Part shown: piece after piece, positions 4,929-12,226 of the stretch
Numbering within the stretch: position 1 is the first letter of the stretch
Layout of the letters: each line of letters opens with the position of its first letter
NCBI GenBank assembly: GCA_903904805.1
Contig: CAIVDX010000700.1
Span: 1-12,226, forward strand
DNA length: 12,226 nt
Direction: 5' to 3'
From: an uncultured Rhodospirillales bacterium
GTDB lineage: Bacteria; Pseudomonadota; Alphaproteobacteria; Acetobacterales; Acetobacteraceae
The notes under the pieces: model-generated
Database searches by the model: none
What the model saw: the letters and a program-made list of their open reading frames with translations, nothing else
Told to the model about the DNA's origin: nothing
Made by a program: the position numbers and the translations under genes

Positions 4929-6523
4929 CAGGCTTTGGTGAGCAGCCGGTAGTCGAGCTGGCGGAAGAACGTGTAGACCAGACCACCAACCTTGTCGCGC
5001 GCGCCGATATTGAAGGTGGGCTGGTAGAGCGGCAGCATTGGCAGATCGTCGAAGGCGAGTTGGATGCAATCGATCTCCGCTTGTCGGACTTTTGCCGGGT
5101 CGGGGCTGTAGTGCATTGCGTCGATGATCTCGCGCATTTTGGCGCTGCTGTAGGCGGCGGCATTGTGTAATGCGTCGGCATCGTAATAGGTGAAGCCGAA
5201 ATAGAAATAGGGGCTGCGCAGCCAGCCACCGAATGTGTGCACCACGAAGGGATTGGTGCGCGCCTGCAATTGCGCGCGCCAGGTGGAGGCTGGCACCTTC
5301 ACCAGGCTGACCCGGATGCCGATCGCTGCCAGGGAATTCTGCAGCAATATGCACAAGGGTTCGTTGGTGGCCGCAGATGAGAGGTCGTAGGCGAGGGTGG
5401 TGTCGAAGCCATTGGGATAGCCGGCGGCGGCCAGCATCGCCTTGGCCTTGGCCGGGTCGGTGCGCCATGGGCCAGGCTGCGGCCAGGTGCCGGTGGTCAC
5501 GCGGGCGGGGCCGTTGCCGAGCGAGCGGCCGCGGCCGAACAACACAAGTTTGACGATCTCGTCATAGGGGATCGCATAGGCGATCGCTTCGCGCACCTTC
5601 GGATTGTCGAACGGGGCAACATGCACATTCATGCCGAGGAACTGTGTGACATTGTCCATCGGGGTGGACATAACCGACACGCCCGGGGCGCTGGCCAGCT
5701 CGGCGGCATCCTTGGCGGACATGTCATAAGAGAGATCAATGTCGCCGCGTTCGAGCAGGGCGCGCCGGGTTCCGCCATCGGGCACCATGCGCAGCACCAC
5801 GCGCTCGACCGTAGGCTTCGGGCCGCGGTTCCAGTTGGGATCGCGCACGCACGCCATTTCCTGGCCTGGCTTGAAGCTTTGCACGCGATAGGCGCCGGAA
5901 CCGGCATCGTTCACGCGCGTCCAGTCCAGGCCGTACGGGTCTTTCTCGGTGAGATGCGCGCGGACCAGCTTGCTGTTCAGGATGAAGGAGGAGGGTGAGG
6001 CAAGATAGGGAAAGGCGCCATTGTCGGCGCGGTCGAGATCGACGCGGAAGGTATAGGGATCGACGGCGACGAATTGTTCCGGCTTGAGGATGGAGATCGC
6101 GTTGAACACGAAACGGGGAAAGCCTCCCACCGCGAGAGCGCGATCATAGGTCCATTTCACATCCTCCGTGGTGACCGGGGTGCCGTCGTGGAATGTGGCG
6201 TCGCGTCGCAGGCGGAATGTGTAGGACATTGACGAGCGAGTGAACTCCTCGGCGAGTTCGCCGCGGATATTCTCATCGTCATACATTGGGTTGCCGAATT
6301 CGTCGCGGCGGAGATTGTAGGCGATCAGCCGGTCGCAGCAATTCCAGGTGGCCTCGTAGGCAGCACGGTTGGCGCCCAGAACATGCGTGTCGAGCGTGTT
6401 CGGCACGGCTTCGGCGACCACCAGCACGGTGGACGCGCGATCCTGCGCATGCACCGCGGGGGCGGCGAGGGTGGCGGCGCCAGAGGCCGCACCGGTGGCG
6501 ATCAGAGCGCGACGTTTCAGCAT
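4928..6523 (-). CDS. ABC transporter substrate-binding protein, family 5 (second of tandem pair)
   Basis: This 531-residue periplasmic solute-binding protein belongs to the SBP_bac_5 (DppA/OppA-like) family, which delivers peptides, opines, glycosides or similar compounds to ABC permeases. The signal peptide has a twin-arginine look (MLKRRALIATGAASG) and a probable cut after AHA at residue 26. The family hallmark FHDGTPVTTEDV is at about 111-122, and TRRALLERGDIDLSYD lies in the middle. The C-terminal part contains AKAMLAAAGYPNGFDTTLAYD. The protein is plainly a paralog of the gene immediately upstream, of equal length and with many shared blocks. The ATG at 6523 follows the upstream stop by one base, with AAAGG 9 bases ahead of it. 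Its own stop overlaps the hydrolase start. No permease or ATPase gene is in the window. The ligand is unknown. Confidence 0.92.
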   Translation of the reverse strand: MLKRRALIATGAASGAATLAAPAVHAQDRASTVLVVAEAVPNTLDTHVLGANRAAYEATWNCCDRLIAYNLRRDEFGNPMYDDENIRGELAEEFTRSSMSYTFRLRRDATFHDGTPVTTEDVKWTYDRALAVGGFPRFVFNAISILKPEQFVAVDPYTFRVDLDRADNGAFPYLASPSSFILNSKLVRAHLTEKDPYGLDWTRVNDAGSGAYRVQSFKPGQEMACVRDPNWNRGPKPTVERVVLRMVPDGGTRRALLERGDIDLSYDMSAKDAAELASAPGVSVMSTPMDNVTQFLGMNVHVAPFDNPKVREAIAYAIPYDEIVKLVLFGRGRSLGNGPARVTTGTWPQPGPWRTDPAKAKAMLAAAGYPNGFDTTLAYDLSSAATNEPLCILLQNSLAAIGIRVSLVKVPASTWRAQLQARTNPFVVHTFGGWLRSPYFYFGFTYYDADALHNAAAYSSAKMREIIDAMHYSPDPAKVRQAEIDCIQLAFDDLPMLPLYQPTFNIGARDKVGGLVYTFFRQLDYRLLTKA

Positions 6524-6524
6524 A

Positions 6525-8120
6525 TCACGTGACCTTTCGCATCGCGCGGTAATCCACCTCGCGGTGGAACCAGTAGGTGAAGCCGCTTACGCCGCGCGCC
6601 ATCGCCACTTCGAGATTGGGCTGGAACAGCGGGATGTTGGGCACCTCGTCATAGGCGATCTGGATATAGGCGGGGGCGTCGCGCGCCAGTACTGCCGGGT
6701 CGGTGGACAGTCGCGCCTCGTGCACCAGACGGTCCAAGGCGGGGTTGGCATAATCCATCGTGTTGAAGATGGTGTTGCGGCTGTCATAGACAAAATAGAA
6801 GTAGAAATCGGAGAAGTTGAACCAGCCACCGAACAGATTTATCTGCATCGGCAGTGTTTTCGCGCTGAAGGCCGCGCGCCAGCGGGAGCCGGGGATCTTG
6901 TCAATGGTGGCGCGGATGCCGATGGCGCCGAGCGATTCCGCGATCAGCACCGCCATCGGCTCGTGGGTTGCCGCCTGTCCCAGATCGAAGGAGAGCGTGG
7001 TCTCGAACCCGTTGGGCAGGCCGGCCTCGGCGAGCAGGGCTTTGGCTTTGGCGATGTTTGTGGTGTAGCGCGTCGGCTGCGGCCAGTCCTGCCCGCTCAC
7101 CGTATCTGGTCCGCCGAACAGTGCGCGTCCGCGGCCATAGAGTGCCACGCTCATGATTTTCTCATACGGCAGGGCCCAGGCGATGGCCTGGCGCACCCTG
7201 ATATCGTCGAACGGGCGCATCTTGGTGTTCAGCCCGAGATAGGTGATGGTGTTTTCCATTGGCGTGCCCCACACGCGCAGGGCGGGGTTGGTGGCGAGTT
7301 CGGCGGCATCCTTCGGCGCGAGATCGGTGATCAGATCGGCATCGCCACGTTCCAGCAGCGCGCGGCGGGTGCCGGGCGAGGGCACCACGCGCCAGATCAC
7401 GCGGTCGAGAGCGGGGCGGGGGCCGCAGACCCAGGCATCGTTGCGGGTGAGCACCATCTCCTGGCCGGGCGTGTTGCGCTCCACCTTGAAGGCGCCGGAG
7501 CCGGCGACGGCGTTGCGGGTATAGTCCTGCGCCCAGGGGTCGGCCTCGGTCGCGTGCGATTTCACCAGGCGGGAATTGTAGATTCCGACAACCGGGGCGC
7601 CGAGATAGAGCGGGGCGTATTTGTTCGCCTCGCGGTAATCGATACGGATGGTGTGGTCGTCGATCACCACGAACTGCGCGGGGTCGGTGAGGTTGGCGGA
7701 CTGCATGGTCGATGCCGGGTAGCCGCCCACGCTGACGGCGCGGTCGAAGCTGTATTTCACATCCGCCGCGGTGACCGGTGCGCCGTCATGAAACACCGCG
7801 TTGCGGCGCAGGCGGATCAGGGCGGAGTCCGGCCGGAAATCGACATCCTCGGCGAGTTCGGGGACCGGCCTGGTATAGTCGTACACACCCTGGCCGTTCG
7901 CATCGCGCTTCACCGCGAAGCTGATCAGCCGGTCATAGCAGTTCCACACCACCGCATAGACGCTGCGATTGGCACCGACGCTGTGAAAATCGAGCGCGTT
8001 CGGGCCATTTTCGGAAACGCTGAGCAGAGTCCTGGAGCGATCCTGCGCGGTGGCGCGGCGCGGCGCGAGCGCGGGTGCCGCGAGGCTCGCCGTGGCGGTG
8101 ATGAGGTCGCGTCGTTTCAT
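6525..8120 (-). CDS. ABC transporter substrate-binding protein, family 5 (first of tandem pair)
   Basis: This is the promoter-proximal gene of the three-gene minus-strand operon. The product is a 531-residue SBP_bac_5 periplasmic binding protein. The N-terminus MKRRDLITATASLAAPAL resembles a Tat signal, with a probable cut after ATA at residue 25 leaving QDR, the same mature start as in its paralog. FHDGAPVTAADV at about 110-121 is the family signature. VVPSPGTRRALLERGDADLI and AKALLAEAGLPNGFETTLSFD match blocks in the next gene. ATG 8120 was chosen because AAGGGGG lies 5 bases upstream and the signal peptide starts there; a longer in-frame reading to 8225 adds only histidine- and proline-rich sequence. 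The pair probably arose by tandem duplication and then diverged, perhaps to bind two related ligands. Confidence 0.93.
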   Translation of the reverse strand: MKRRDLITATASLAAPALAPRRATAQDRSRTLLSVSENGPNALDFHSVGANRSVYAVVWNCYDRLISFAVKRDANGQGVYDYTRPVPELAEDVDFRPDSALIRLRRNAVFHDGAPVTAADVKYSFDRAVSVGGYPASTMQSANLTDPAQFVVIDDHTIRIDYREANKYAPLYLGAPVVGIYNSRLVKSHATEADPWAQDYTRNAVAGSGAFKVERNTPGQEMVLTRNDAWVCGPRPALDRVIWRVVPSPGTRRALLERGDADLITDLAPKDAAELATNPALRVWGTPMENTITYLGLNTKMRPFDDIRVRQAIAWALPYEKIMSVALYGRGRALFGGPDTVSGQDWPQPTRYTTNIAKAKALLAEAGLPNGFETTLSFDLGQAATHEPMAVLIAESLGAIGIRATIDKIPGSRWRAAFSAKTLPMQINLFGGWFNFSDFYFYFVYDSRNTIFNTMDYANPALDRLVHEARLSTDPAVLARDAPAYIQIAYDEVPNIPLFQPNLEVAMARGVSGFTYWFHREVDYRAMRKVT

Positions 8121-8241
8121 CCATGCCCCCTTGGTTGGCTGTATTGTTTGCAGGAGTTGCGCCAGATGCCAATGCGGCCGATGGATTGGACAACAGCGCC
8201 GTCCGGCTCCATGGTCGGTCGGCAATTATCGACACGGGATC
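8121..8241. other. Divergent intergenic region between the binding-protein operon and the epimerase
   Basis: These 121 bases must hold the promoter of the minus-strand operon and probably one for the plus-strand epimerase, since the genes diverge. I found only weak matches: TTGGCA with a poor -10 on the minus strand, and an AATTAT box (8224-8229) without a matching -35 on the plus strand. No gene, hairpin or clear operator is visible. Confidence 0.5.
8126..8132 (-). promoter_or_regulatory. Ribosome binding site of the binding-protein operon
   Basis: AAGGGGG on the minus strand lies 5 bases upstream of ATG 8120 and supports that start. Confidence 0.65.
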
Positions 8242-9243
8242 ATGCGCGTTCTGCTCACCGGCTCCGCCGGTTTCATTGGTTTTCACCTGGCGCGACGGCT
8301 TCTGGCCGATGGGCATGTGGTGCATGGTGTCGATAATCTCACGCCTTACTATGACGTGCGGTTGAAGCAGGCGCGGCTGGCGTTGCTGGCGGAGCGGGCA
8401 GGTTTTACCGCGCATCTGGTCGATGTGTCCGACCGCGGGGCGCTGCGCAGTGCATTCACCGCGGCGCGGCCGGAGGTGGTGGTGCATCTGGCGGCCCAGG
8501 CCGGGGTGCGCCATGCCATCAGCCATCCTGACAGCTATATCCAGGCTAACCTGCTCGGCACCCATCAGGTGGTCGAGCTCAGCCGCGCCTTCGATGTGGG
8601 CCATCTGCTGATGGCATCGACCAGCTCGGTCTATGGCAGCTCCTCCGCGATGCCGTTCACTGAGCATGATCCGGCCGACACGCCGTTGACCATCTACGCT
8701 GCGACCAAGCGCGCCGGGGAACTGCTGGGCCATTCGGCCGCCCATCTGTGGCGGGTGCCGACAACCGCCTTCCGCTTTTTCACGGTCTATGGCCCCTGGG
8801 GCCGGCCGGACATGGCGCTGTTCCGCTTCACCCGCGCGATCATCGAGGGCAGCCCGATCGATGTGCATAATCACGGGGCAATGGAGCGGGATTTCACCTA
8901 TGTCGACGATCTCGTCGAGGCGATCGTTCGGCTGATCCCGTGTCTGCCGGTGCAGGGGGCACCGGTTTGCCCGCGGGACAGCCTGGCCCCGGCCGCGCCC
9001 TTCCGGGTGGTGAATATCGGCGGCGGCCAGCCGGTGGCGCTGGGGGATTTCATCGCCGCTGTTGAACAGGCGGTCGGCCGGCCGGCGCTGCGTCGCGATC
9101 TGCCGATGCAGCCCGGCGAGGTGGTGAAGACATGGGCAGACCCGTCGCTGCTGGTCGCACTCACCGGCTATCGGCCGGATACCCCGATCAGCATCGGTGT
9201 GCCGGATTTCGTGGCCTGGTATCGGGCCTATTACGGGATTTGA
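8242..9243 (+). CDS. NAD-dependent epimerase, UDP-glucuronate 4-epimerase-like
   Basis: This 333-residue extended short-chain dehydrogenase/reductase probably interconverts UDP-glucuronate and UDP-galacturonate in the cytoplasm. The NAD-binding glycine motif TGSAGFIG is at residues 6-13. VDNLTPYYDVRLKQARL (30-46) resembles the UDP-glucuronate epimerase subgroup. HLAAQAGVRHAISHP (82-96) is characteristic of that subgroup. Catalytic residues are in STSSVYG (126-132) and Y152-A-A-T-K156. RDFTYVDDLVEAI lies in the C-terminal half. The ATG at 8242 has only a weak upstream site (GGGA, 2 bases away), yet the Rossmann motif position fixes the start. It reads in the same direction as rmlBACD, 101 bases ahead, which fits a polysaccharide precursor role. 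UDP-glucose 4-epimerase activity is a less likely alternative. Confidence 0.85.
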   Translation: MRVLLTGSAGFIGFHLARRLLADGHVVHGVDNLTPYYDVRLKQARLALLAERAGFTAHLVDVSDRGALRSAFTAARPEVVVHLAAQAGVRHAISHPDSYIQANLLGTHQVVELSRAFDVGHLLMASTSSVYGSSSAMPFTEHDPADTPLTIYAATKRAGELLGHSAAHLWRVPTTAFRFFTVYGPWGRPDMALFRFTRAIIEGSPIDVHNHGAMERDFTYVDDLVEAIVRLIPCLPVQGAPVCPRDSLAPAAPFRVVNIGGGQPVALGDFIAAVEQAVGRPALRRDLPMQPGEVVKTWADPSLLVALTGYRPDTPISIGVPDFVAWYRAYYGI

Positions 9244-9344
9244 GCGCTCGGCCGCGAGTTGCCTGCCCGGTGGTCAGTTGGTAGGACCCGCCATCGCCAT
9301 GTTAGCCTTGTTACCTAAGCCCTGGGTATTGCGGAGTTTCGGAC
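9244..9344 (+). other. Intergenic gap between epimerase and rmlB
   Basis: These 101 bases contain no gene and no obvious hairpin terminator. A TTGCCT/TAGGAC pair spaced 17 bases apart is a poor promoter match. Only the rmlB ribosome binding site at 9333-9336 is convincing. Confidence 0.45.
9333..9336 (+). promoter_or_regulatory. Ribosome binding site supporting a TTG start for rmlB
   Basis: GGAG lies 8 bases before TTG 9345. No in-frame ATG or GTG occurs close by, and the Rossmann motif begins only a few residues after this TTG. Confidence 0.6.
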
Positions 9345-10436
9345 TTGTCGAAAACCATATTGCTGACCGGCGGCTGCGGCTTCATCGGCTCAGCCGTCGT
9401 GCGCCATCTCATCCGCACCACTGGCCACCGCGTGGTGAATGTCGACAAGATGACATATGCCGCCTCGCCCGATGCGCTGGAGGAGGCCTGGTCGCACCCG
9501 CGCCACGTCCATCTGAAGGCCGACATCACCGATCCCGCGGCGATGCGCGATGCCTTTGCCACCCACCAGCCGGATGTGGTGATGCATCTGGCCGCGGAGA
9601 GCCATGTCGATCGCTCGATCGACGGCCCGGGCCCCTTCATTCAGACGAATATTGTCGGCACCTATGTGCTGCTGGAGGCTGCGCGCGCCTATCGCGCCGG
9701 GCTTGCGGGCGAGCGGCTGGCCGGTTTCCGCTTCCACCACGTCTCCACCGACGAGGTGTTCGGCGCGCTGGAGCATGACGATCCGCCGTTCGTGGAGACC
9801 ACGCCCTACGATCCGCGCAGCCCATATTCCGCCTCCAAGGCGGCGTCTGACCATCTGGTGCGGGCCTGGCACCATACGTTCGGCCTGCCGACCATCGTAT
9901 CGAACACCACCAACAATTACGGGCCGTGGCAGTTTCCGGAGAAGCTGATTCCGCTGGTGACACTCAACGCGCTCGCCGGCCAGTCGCTGCCCGTGTATGG
10001 CGATGGTTCGAACATGCGCGACTGGCTGTTTGTCGACGATCATGCCGAGGCGCTGGTGAAGGTGCTGTTCGAGGGGATGCCGGGTGAGACCTACGCGATC
10101 GGTGCCCGCCAGCCGCGGACCAATTTACAGGTCGTTCACGCCATCTGCGATATTCTCGATGAGTTGCGGCCCGATCCGGCGGGGCCGCGTCGGCGCCTGA
10201 TCCGCTTCGTGACGGACCGTCCGGGCCATGATTTCCGCTATGAGATCGACCCCAGTCGCAGTGAAGCCGCGCTGGATTGGCGCGCGGCGCATGATTTCAA
10301 GGCCGGGCTGCGCCGCACCATCGGCTGGTATCTCGACCACGAACTCTGGTGGCAGGCGATCCGCTCAGGCAATTACCACGGCCAGCGCCTGGGTCATGTG
10401 ACCGGCAGCCAGGTCACGACGGAGAAGGCATCATGA
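9345..10436 (+). CDS. rmlB: dTDP-glucose 4,6-dehydratase
   Basis: RmlB converts dTDP-glucose to dTDP-4-keto-6-deoxyglucose, the second step of dTDP-L-rhamnose synthesis. The 363-residue length is normal. The NAD-binding motif GGCGFIGS is at 9-16. The signature HLAAESHVDRSI is at 81-92. The active-site triplet Thr135-Asp136-Glu137 lies in HVSTDEVFG, and Y161-S-A-S-K165 is the Tyr/Lys pair. NTTNNYGPWQFPEKLIPL (187-204) and GDGSNMRDWLFVDDHAEA (219-236) are near-canonical. The start is a TTG, unusual but supported by GGAG 8 bases upstream and by alignment of the glycine motif. The stop overlaps the rmlA start by 4 bases (ATGA), indicating coupled translation. Confidence 0.96.
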   Translation: MSKTILLTGGCGFIGSAVVRHLIRTTGHRVVNVDKMTYAASPDALEEAWSHPRHVHLKADITDPAAMRDAFATHQPDVVMHLAAESHVDRSIDGPGPFIQTNIVGTYVLLEAARAYRAGLAGERLAGFRFHHVSTDEVFGALEHDDPPFVETTPYDPRSPYSASKAASDHLVRAWHHTFGLPTIVSNTTNNYGPWQFPEKLIPLVTLNALAGQSLPVYGDGSNMRDWLFVDDHAEALVKVLFEGMPGETYAIGARQPRTNLQVVHAICDILDELRPDPAGPRRRLIRFVTDRPGHDFRYEIDPSRSEAALDWRAAHDFKAGLRRTIGWYLDHELWWQAIRSGNYHGQRLGHVTGSQVTTEKAS

Positions 10437-11308
10437 AGGGCATTCTGCTCGCCGGAGGCTCAGGCACACGCCTGCACCCGATGACGCTGGCCACCAGCAA
10501 GCAGTTGCTGCCGGTCTACGACAAGCCGATGGTCTATTACCCGCTGACGGTGCTGATGCTGGCCGGCATCCGGGACATTCTGGTGATCTCCACCCCGGTG
10601 GATCTGCCTGGGTTCCGCCGCCTGTTCGGCGATGGCAGCCAGATGGGCCTCACAATCTCCTATGCCGAGCAACCGAAGCCCGACGGCATCGCCCAGGCGT
10701 TCACCATTGGTGCGGACTGGATTGGTGGGGAAGCCTGCGCCTTGGTGCTCGGCGACAACATGATCTTCGGCGATCATCTGTCGAACGTGCTGCAGGCTGC
10801 GGCGAAGCGCGAGCAGGGGGCGACGGTGTTCGCCTATCAGGTGCGCGACCCCGAGCGCTATGGCGTGGTGAATTTCGACGAGAGCGGTCGGGCACTCGAC
10901 ATTGAGGAAAAGCCGGCCAAGCCGAAAAGCAACTGGGCGGTGACGGGGCTGTATTTCTACGACCATCACGTGACCGAATATGCCCGAATGCTGAAGCCCT
11001 CCGATCGCGGTGAACTGGAGATCACTGATCTCAACCGCGTGTATCTCGGAGAGGGCACGCTGCAGGTTGAGCGTCTGGGCCGCGGGTGCGCCTGGCTCGA
11101 TGCCGGCATGCCCGACAGCCTGCTGCAGGCCGCCACCTTTGTGCAGACCATCCAGTCCCGCCAGGGTCTGCTGGTCGGCTGCCCAGAGGAGGTTGCTTAC
11201 CGCATGGGCTTCATCGATGCCGACCAGCTGCGTCGCCAGGCGAATGCCATCGGCAAGACCGAGCTGGGTCGCATCCTGCGCGACCTCGCTGACGGGGTGC
11301 AGCACTGA
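10433..11308 (+). CDS. rmlA: Glucose-1-phosphate thymidylyltransferase
   Basis: RmlA makes dTDP-glucose from dTTP and glucose-1-phosphate, the first and feedback-controlled step of the rhamnose pathway. The 291-residue product has the nucleotide-binding signature GGSGTRLHPMTLATSKQLLP at 8-27. EQPKPDGIAQAF (79-90) contributes to base and sugar binding. LGDN (106-109) provides a metal-binding Asp. EEKP is at 158-161, and GELEITDLN at 193-201 and WLDAG at 221-225 complete the active site. This is the short form of the family. ATG 10433 overlaps the rmlB stop, with GGAGAAGG just upstream. The end overlaps rmlC by one base. All key residues are present. Confidence 0.97.
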   Translation: MKGILLAGGSGTRLHPMTLATSKQLLPVYDKPMVYYPLTVLMLAGIRDILVISTPVDLPGFRRLFGDGSQMGLTISYAEQPKPDGIAQAFTIGADWIGGEACALVLGDNMIFGDHLSNVLQAAAKREQGATVFAYQVRDPERYGVVNFDESGRALDIEEKPAKPKSNWAVTGLYFYDHHVTEYARMLKPSDRGELEITDLNRVYLGEGTLQVERLGRGCAWLDAGMPDSLLQAATFVQTIQSRQGLLVGCPEEVAYRMGFIDADQLRRQANAIGKTELGRILRDLADGVQH

Positions 11309-11862
11309 TGCAGGTGCAGCGCTTCGGCATTTCAGGTGTTCTGCTGATCACCCCGCGGCGCTTTGGCGATGCGCGGGGTTGGTTCACCGAGACCTACAAG
11401 GCCTCTGCCTGGACCGAGGCCGGGGTCGATCCCGATCTGCGGCAGGACAATCACAGCTTCTCCGCCCCGAAGGGCACCGTGCGCGGGCTGCATTGCCAGA
11501 TCGCCCCCTCGGCCCAGGGCAAGCTGGTGCGGGTGCTGCGCGGGTCGATTTTCGATGTGGCGGTGGATATCCGCATGGGATCGCCGACCTATGGTGAGCA
11601 TGTGGGCGCGGTGCTGTCGGCGGAGAATAACAGCCAGTTCTGGGTGCCGGTGGGCTTCCTGCATGGCTTCTGCACGCTCGAGCCGGACACCGAGGTGTCC
11701 TACAAATGCACCAATGAATATGATCGCGCCGCCGAGCGCGGCGTGCTGTGGAACGACCCCGAACTGGGCATTGACTGGCCGGTGAGCGCCGAGCAGGCGG
11801 TTCTGTCGGAGAAGGACGTGCTGCTGCCTGGCATCGCGGCGGCCAGGGGTTGGTTTCCGTGA
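11308..11862 (+). CDS. rmlC: dTDP-4-dehydrorhamnose 3,5-epimerase
   Basis: RmlC epimerises C3 and C5 of dTDP-4-keto-6-deoxyglucose, the third step of the pathway. The 184-residue cupin has the family pattern throughout. RGWFTETYK is at about 23-31. RQDNHSFSAPKGTVRGLH contains the probable catalytic His62. GKLVRVLRGSIFDVAVDIR is at 71-89. ENNSQFWVPVGFLHGF is at 106-121. The probable catalytic Tyr138 is in YKCTNEY, and Asp170 likely partners the histidine. RGLHCQ carries a cysteine where many homologs have phenylalanine or tyrosine, a mild variation. The start ATG shares its first base with the last base of the rmlA stop, and the stop overlaps the rmlD GTG by 4 bases. Confidence 0.96.
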   Translation: MQVQRFGISGVLLITPRRFGDARGWFTETYKASAWTEAGVDPDLRQDNHSFSAPKGTVRGLHCQIAPSAQGKLVRVLRGSIFDVAVDIRMGSPTYGEHVGAVLSAENNSQFWVPVGFLHGFCTLEPDTEVSYKCTNEYDRAAERGVLWNDPELGIDWPVSAEQAVLSEKDVLLPGIAAARGWFP

Positions 11863-12226
11863 TCGTCGTCACCGGCGGTTCCGGCCAGCTGGCCACGGCG
11901 TTGAGTCAGGCTGCTCCCAACATCCGCGTTCTCGGCCGCCCGGATTTCGATTTCGATCGGCCGGGGTCCCTGCGCTCGGTGATGATCGGCCGGCCCACCG
12001 CGGTGATCAACGCCGCCGCCTGGACCGCCGTCGACCTTGCTGAGACCAACCGCGAGGCGGCCTTCCGCGCCAATGAGACAGGCCCAGCCCGCCTGGCCGA
12101 GCTGTGCGCCGGCGCCAACATCCCCTTCATCCATATCAGCACGGATTATGTGTTCGATGGTGACAAGGGCCTCCCGTATGTCGAGACGGACACGCCACAC
12201 CCGTCGGGCGTCTACGGCGCCAGCAA
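11859..12226 (+). CDS. rmlD: dTDP-4-dehydrorhamnose reductase, N-terminal part (3' end outside window)
   Basis: RmlD reduces dTDP-4-keto-L-rhamnose to dTDP-L-rhamnose with NAD(P)H, the last step of the pathway. The open frame runs from GTG 11859 to the window edge with no stop, giving 122 codons. The cofactor-binding motif is TGGSGQLA (5-12), with Ala where the family often has Gly. NAAAWTAVDLAE (51-62) is the family signature, NAAAYTAVD in many homologs. ISTDYVFDG (93-101) supplies the catalytic Thr and neighbours. VYGAS (118-122) is the start of the Tyr-x-x-x-Lys motif, cut just at the lysine. The GTG overlaps the rmlC stop by 4 bases (GTGA). About 170 further residues are expected beyond the window. 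Confidence 0.95.
   Translation, partial: MIVVTGGSGQLATALSQAAPNIRVLGRPDFDFDRPGSLRSVMIGRPTAVINAAAWTAVDLAETNREAAFRANETGPARLAELCAGANIPFIHISTDYVFDGDKGLPYVETDTPHPSGVYGAS

Noticed and set aside
4929..5468. Upstream extension of the dienelactone hydrolase-like gene to give a 441-residue protein
   Set aside because: The added part lies inside the preceding binding-protein gene in another frame and is basic and low-complexity. The signal peptide begins at 4928.
8050..8241. Upstream extension of the epimerase
   Set aside because: It would overlap the start of the divergent binding-protein gene and push the NAD-binding glycine motif 64 residues inward. ATG 8242 places it at the normal position.
6369..8336. 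Very long plus-strand open frame (655 codons) across both binding-protein genes
   Set aside because: It is antisense to two well-supported genes with clear family motifs, and its predicted protein is low-complexity and rich in Gly, Arg, Val and His. Long antisense frames are common opposite GC-rich genes.
9197..9778. 193-codon plus-strand frame across the epimerase end and the start of rmlB
   Set aside because: It overlaps both genes out of frame, and both have strong family motifs in their own frames.

Overview
The window is GC-rich and densely coded, and looks like chromosomal DNA of an alphaproteobacterium. Acetobacteraceae is my best guess. The reasons are the housekeeping sigma factor C-terminus followed by a GNAT gene, the two Tat-type family 5 solute-binding proteins, and an A/T-rich dispersed repeat of a kind I recall from that family. 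The family assignment is inference; no 16S or other decisive marker is present.

Region 1 (1-1915) holds the 3' end of rpoD, a GNAT acetyltransferase 18 bases after it, and a LysR-type regulator. Two inverted copies of an A/T-rich hairpin repeat (988-1030 and 1885-1923) bracket the LysR gene. They fill essentially all the non-coding space on both sides of it.

Region 2 (1928-8120) looks catabolic. It has an HSL-type esterase (minus strand), a divergent FrsA/C-C-hydrolase-type alpha/beta hydrolase (plus strand), and a tight minus-strand operon. The operon encodes two paralogous 531-residue family 5 ABC solute-binding proteins and an exported dienelactone-hydrolase-like enzyme. Three unrelated alpha/beta hydrolases thus sit beside two periplasmic binding proteins, but no permease or ATPase gene is in view. 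A plausible reading is capture and hydrolysis of an ester, lactone or diketone type compound, possibly under control of the LysR gene. The substrate cannot be read from the sequence.

Region 3 (8242-12226) is a plus-strand sugar-nucleotide cluster. A UDP-glucuronate 4-epimerase-like gene comes first. After 101 bases follow rmlB, rmlA, rmlC and rmlD (cut by the window end), each overlapping the next by 1 or 4 bases. Together the rml genes make dTDP-L-rhamnose from glucose-1-phosphate, and the epimerase probably supplies UDP-galacturonate. This suggests the edge of a surface or exopolysaccharide locus.

No tRNA, rRNA, CRISPR array, transposase or prophage gene was seen. The strongest unexplained signal is the pair of structured repeats around the LysR gene. 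The most interesting gene group is the binding-protein and hydrolase operon.
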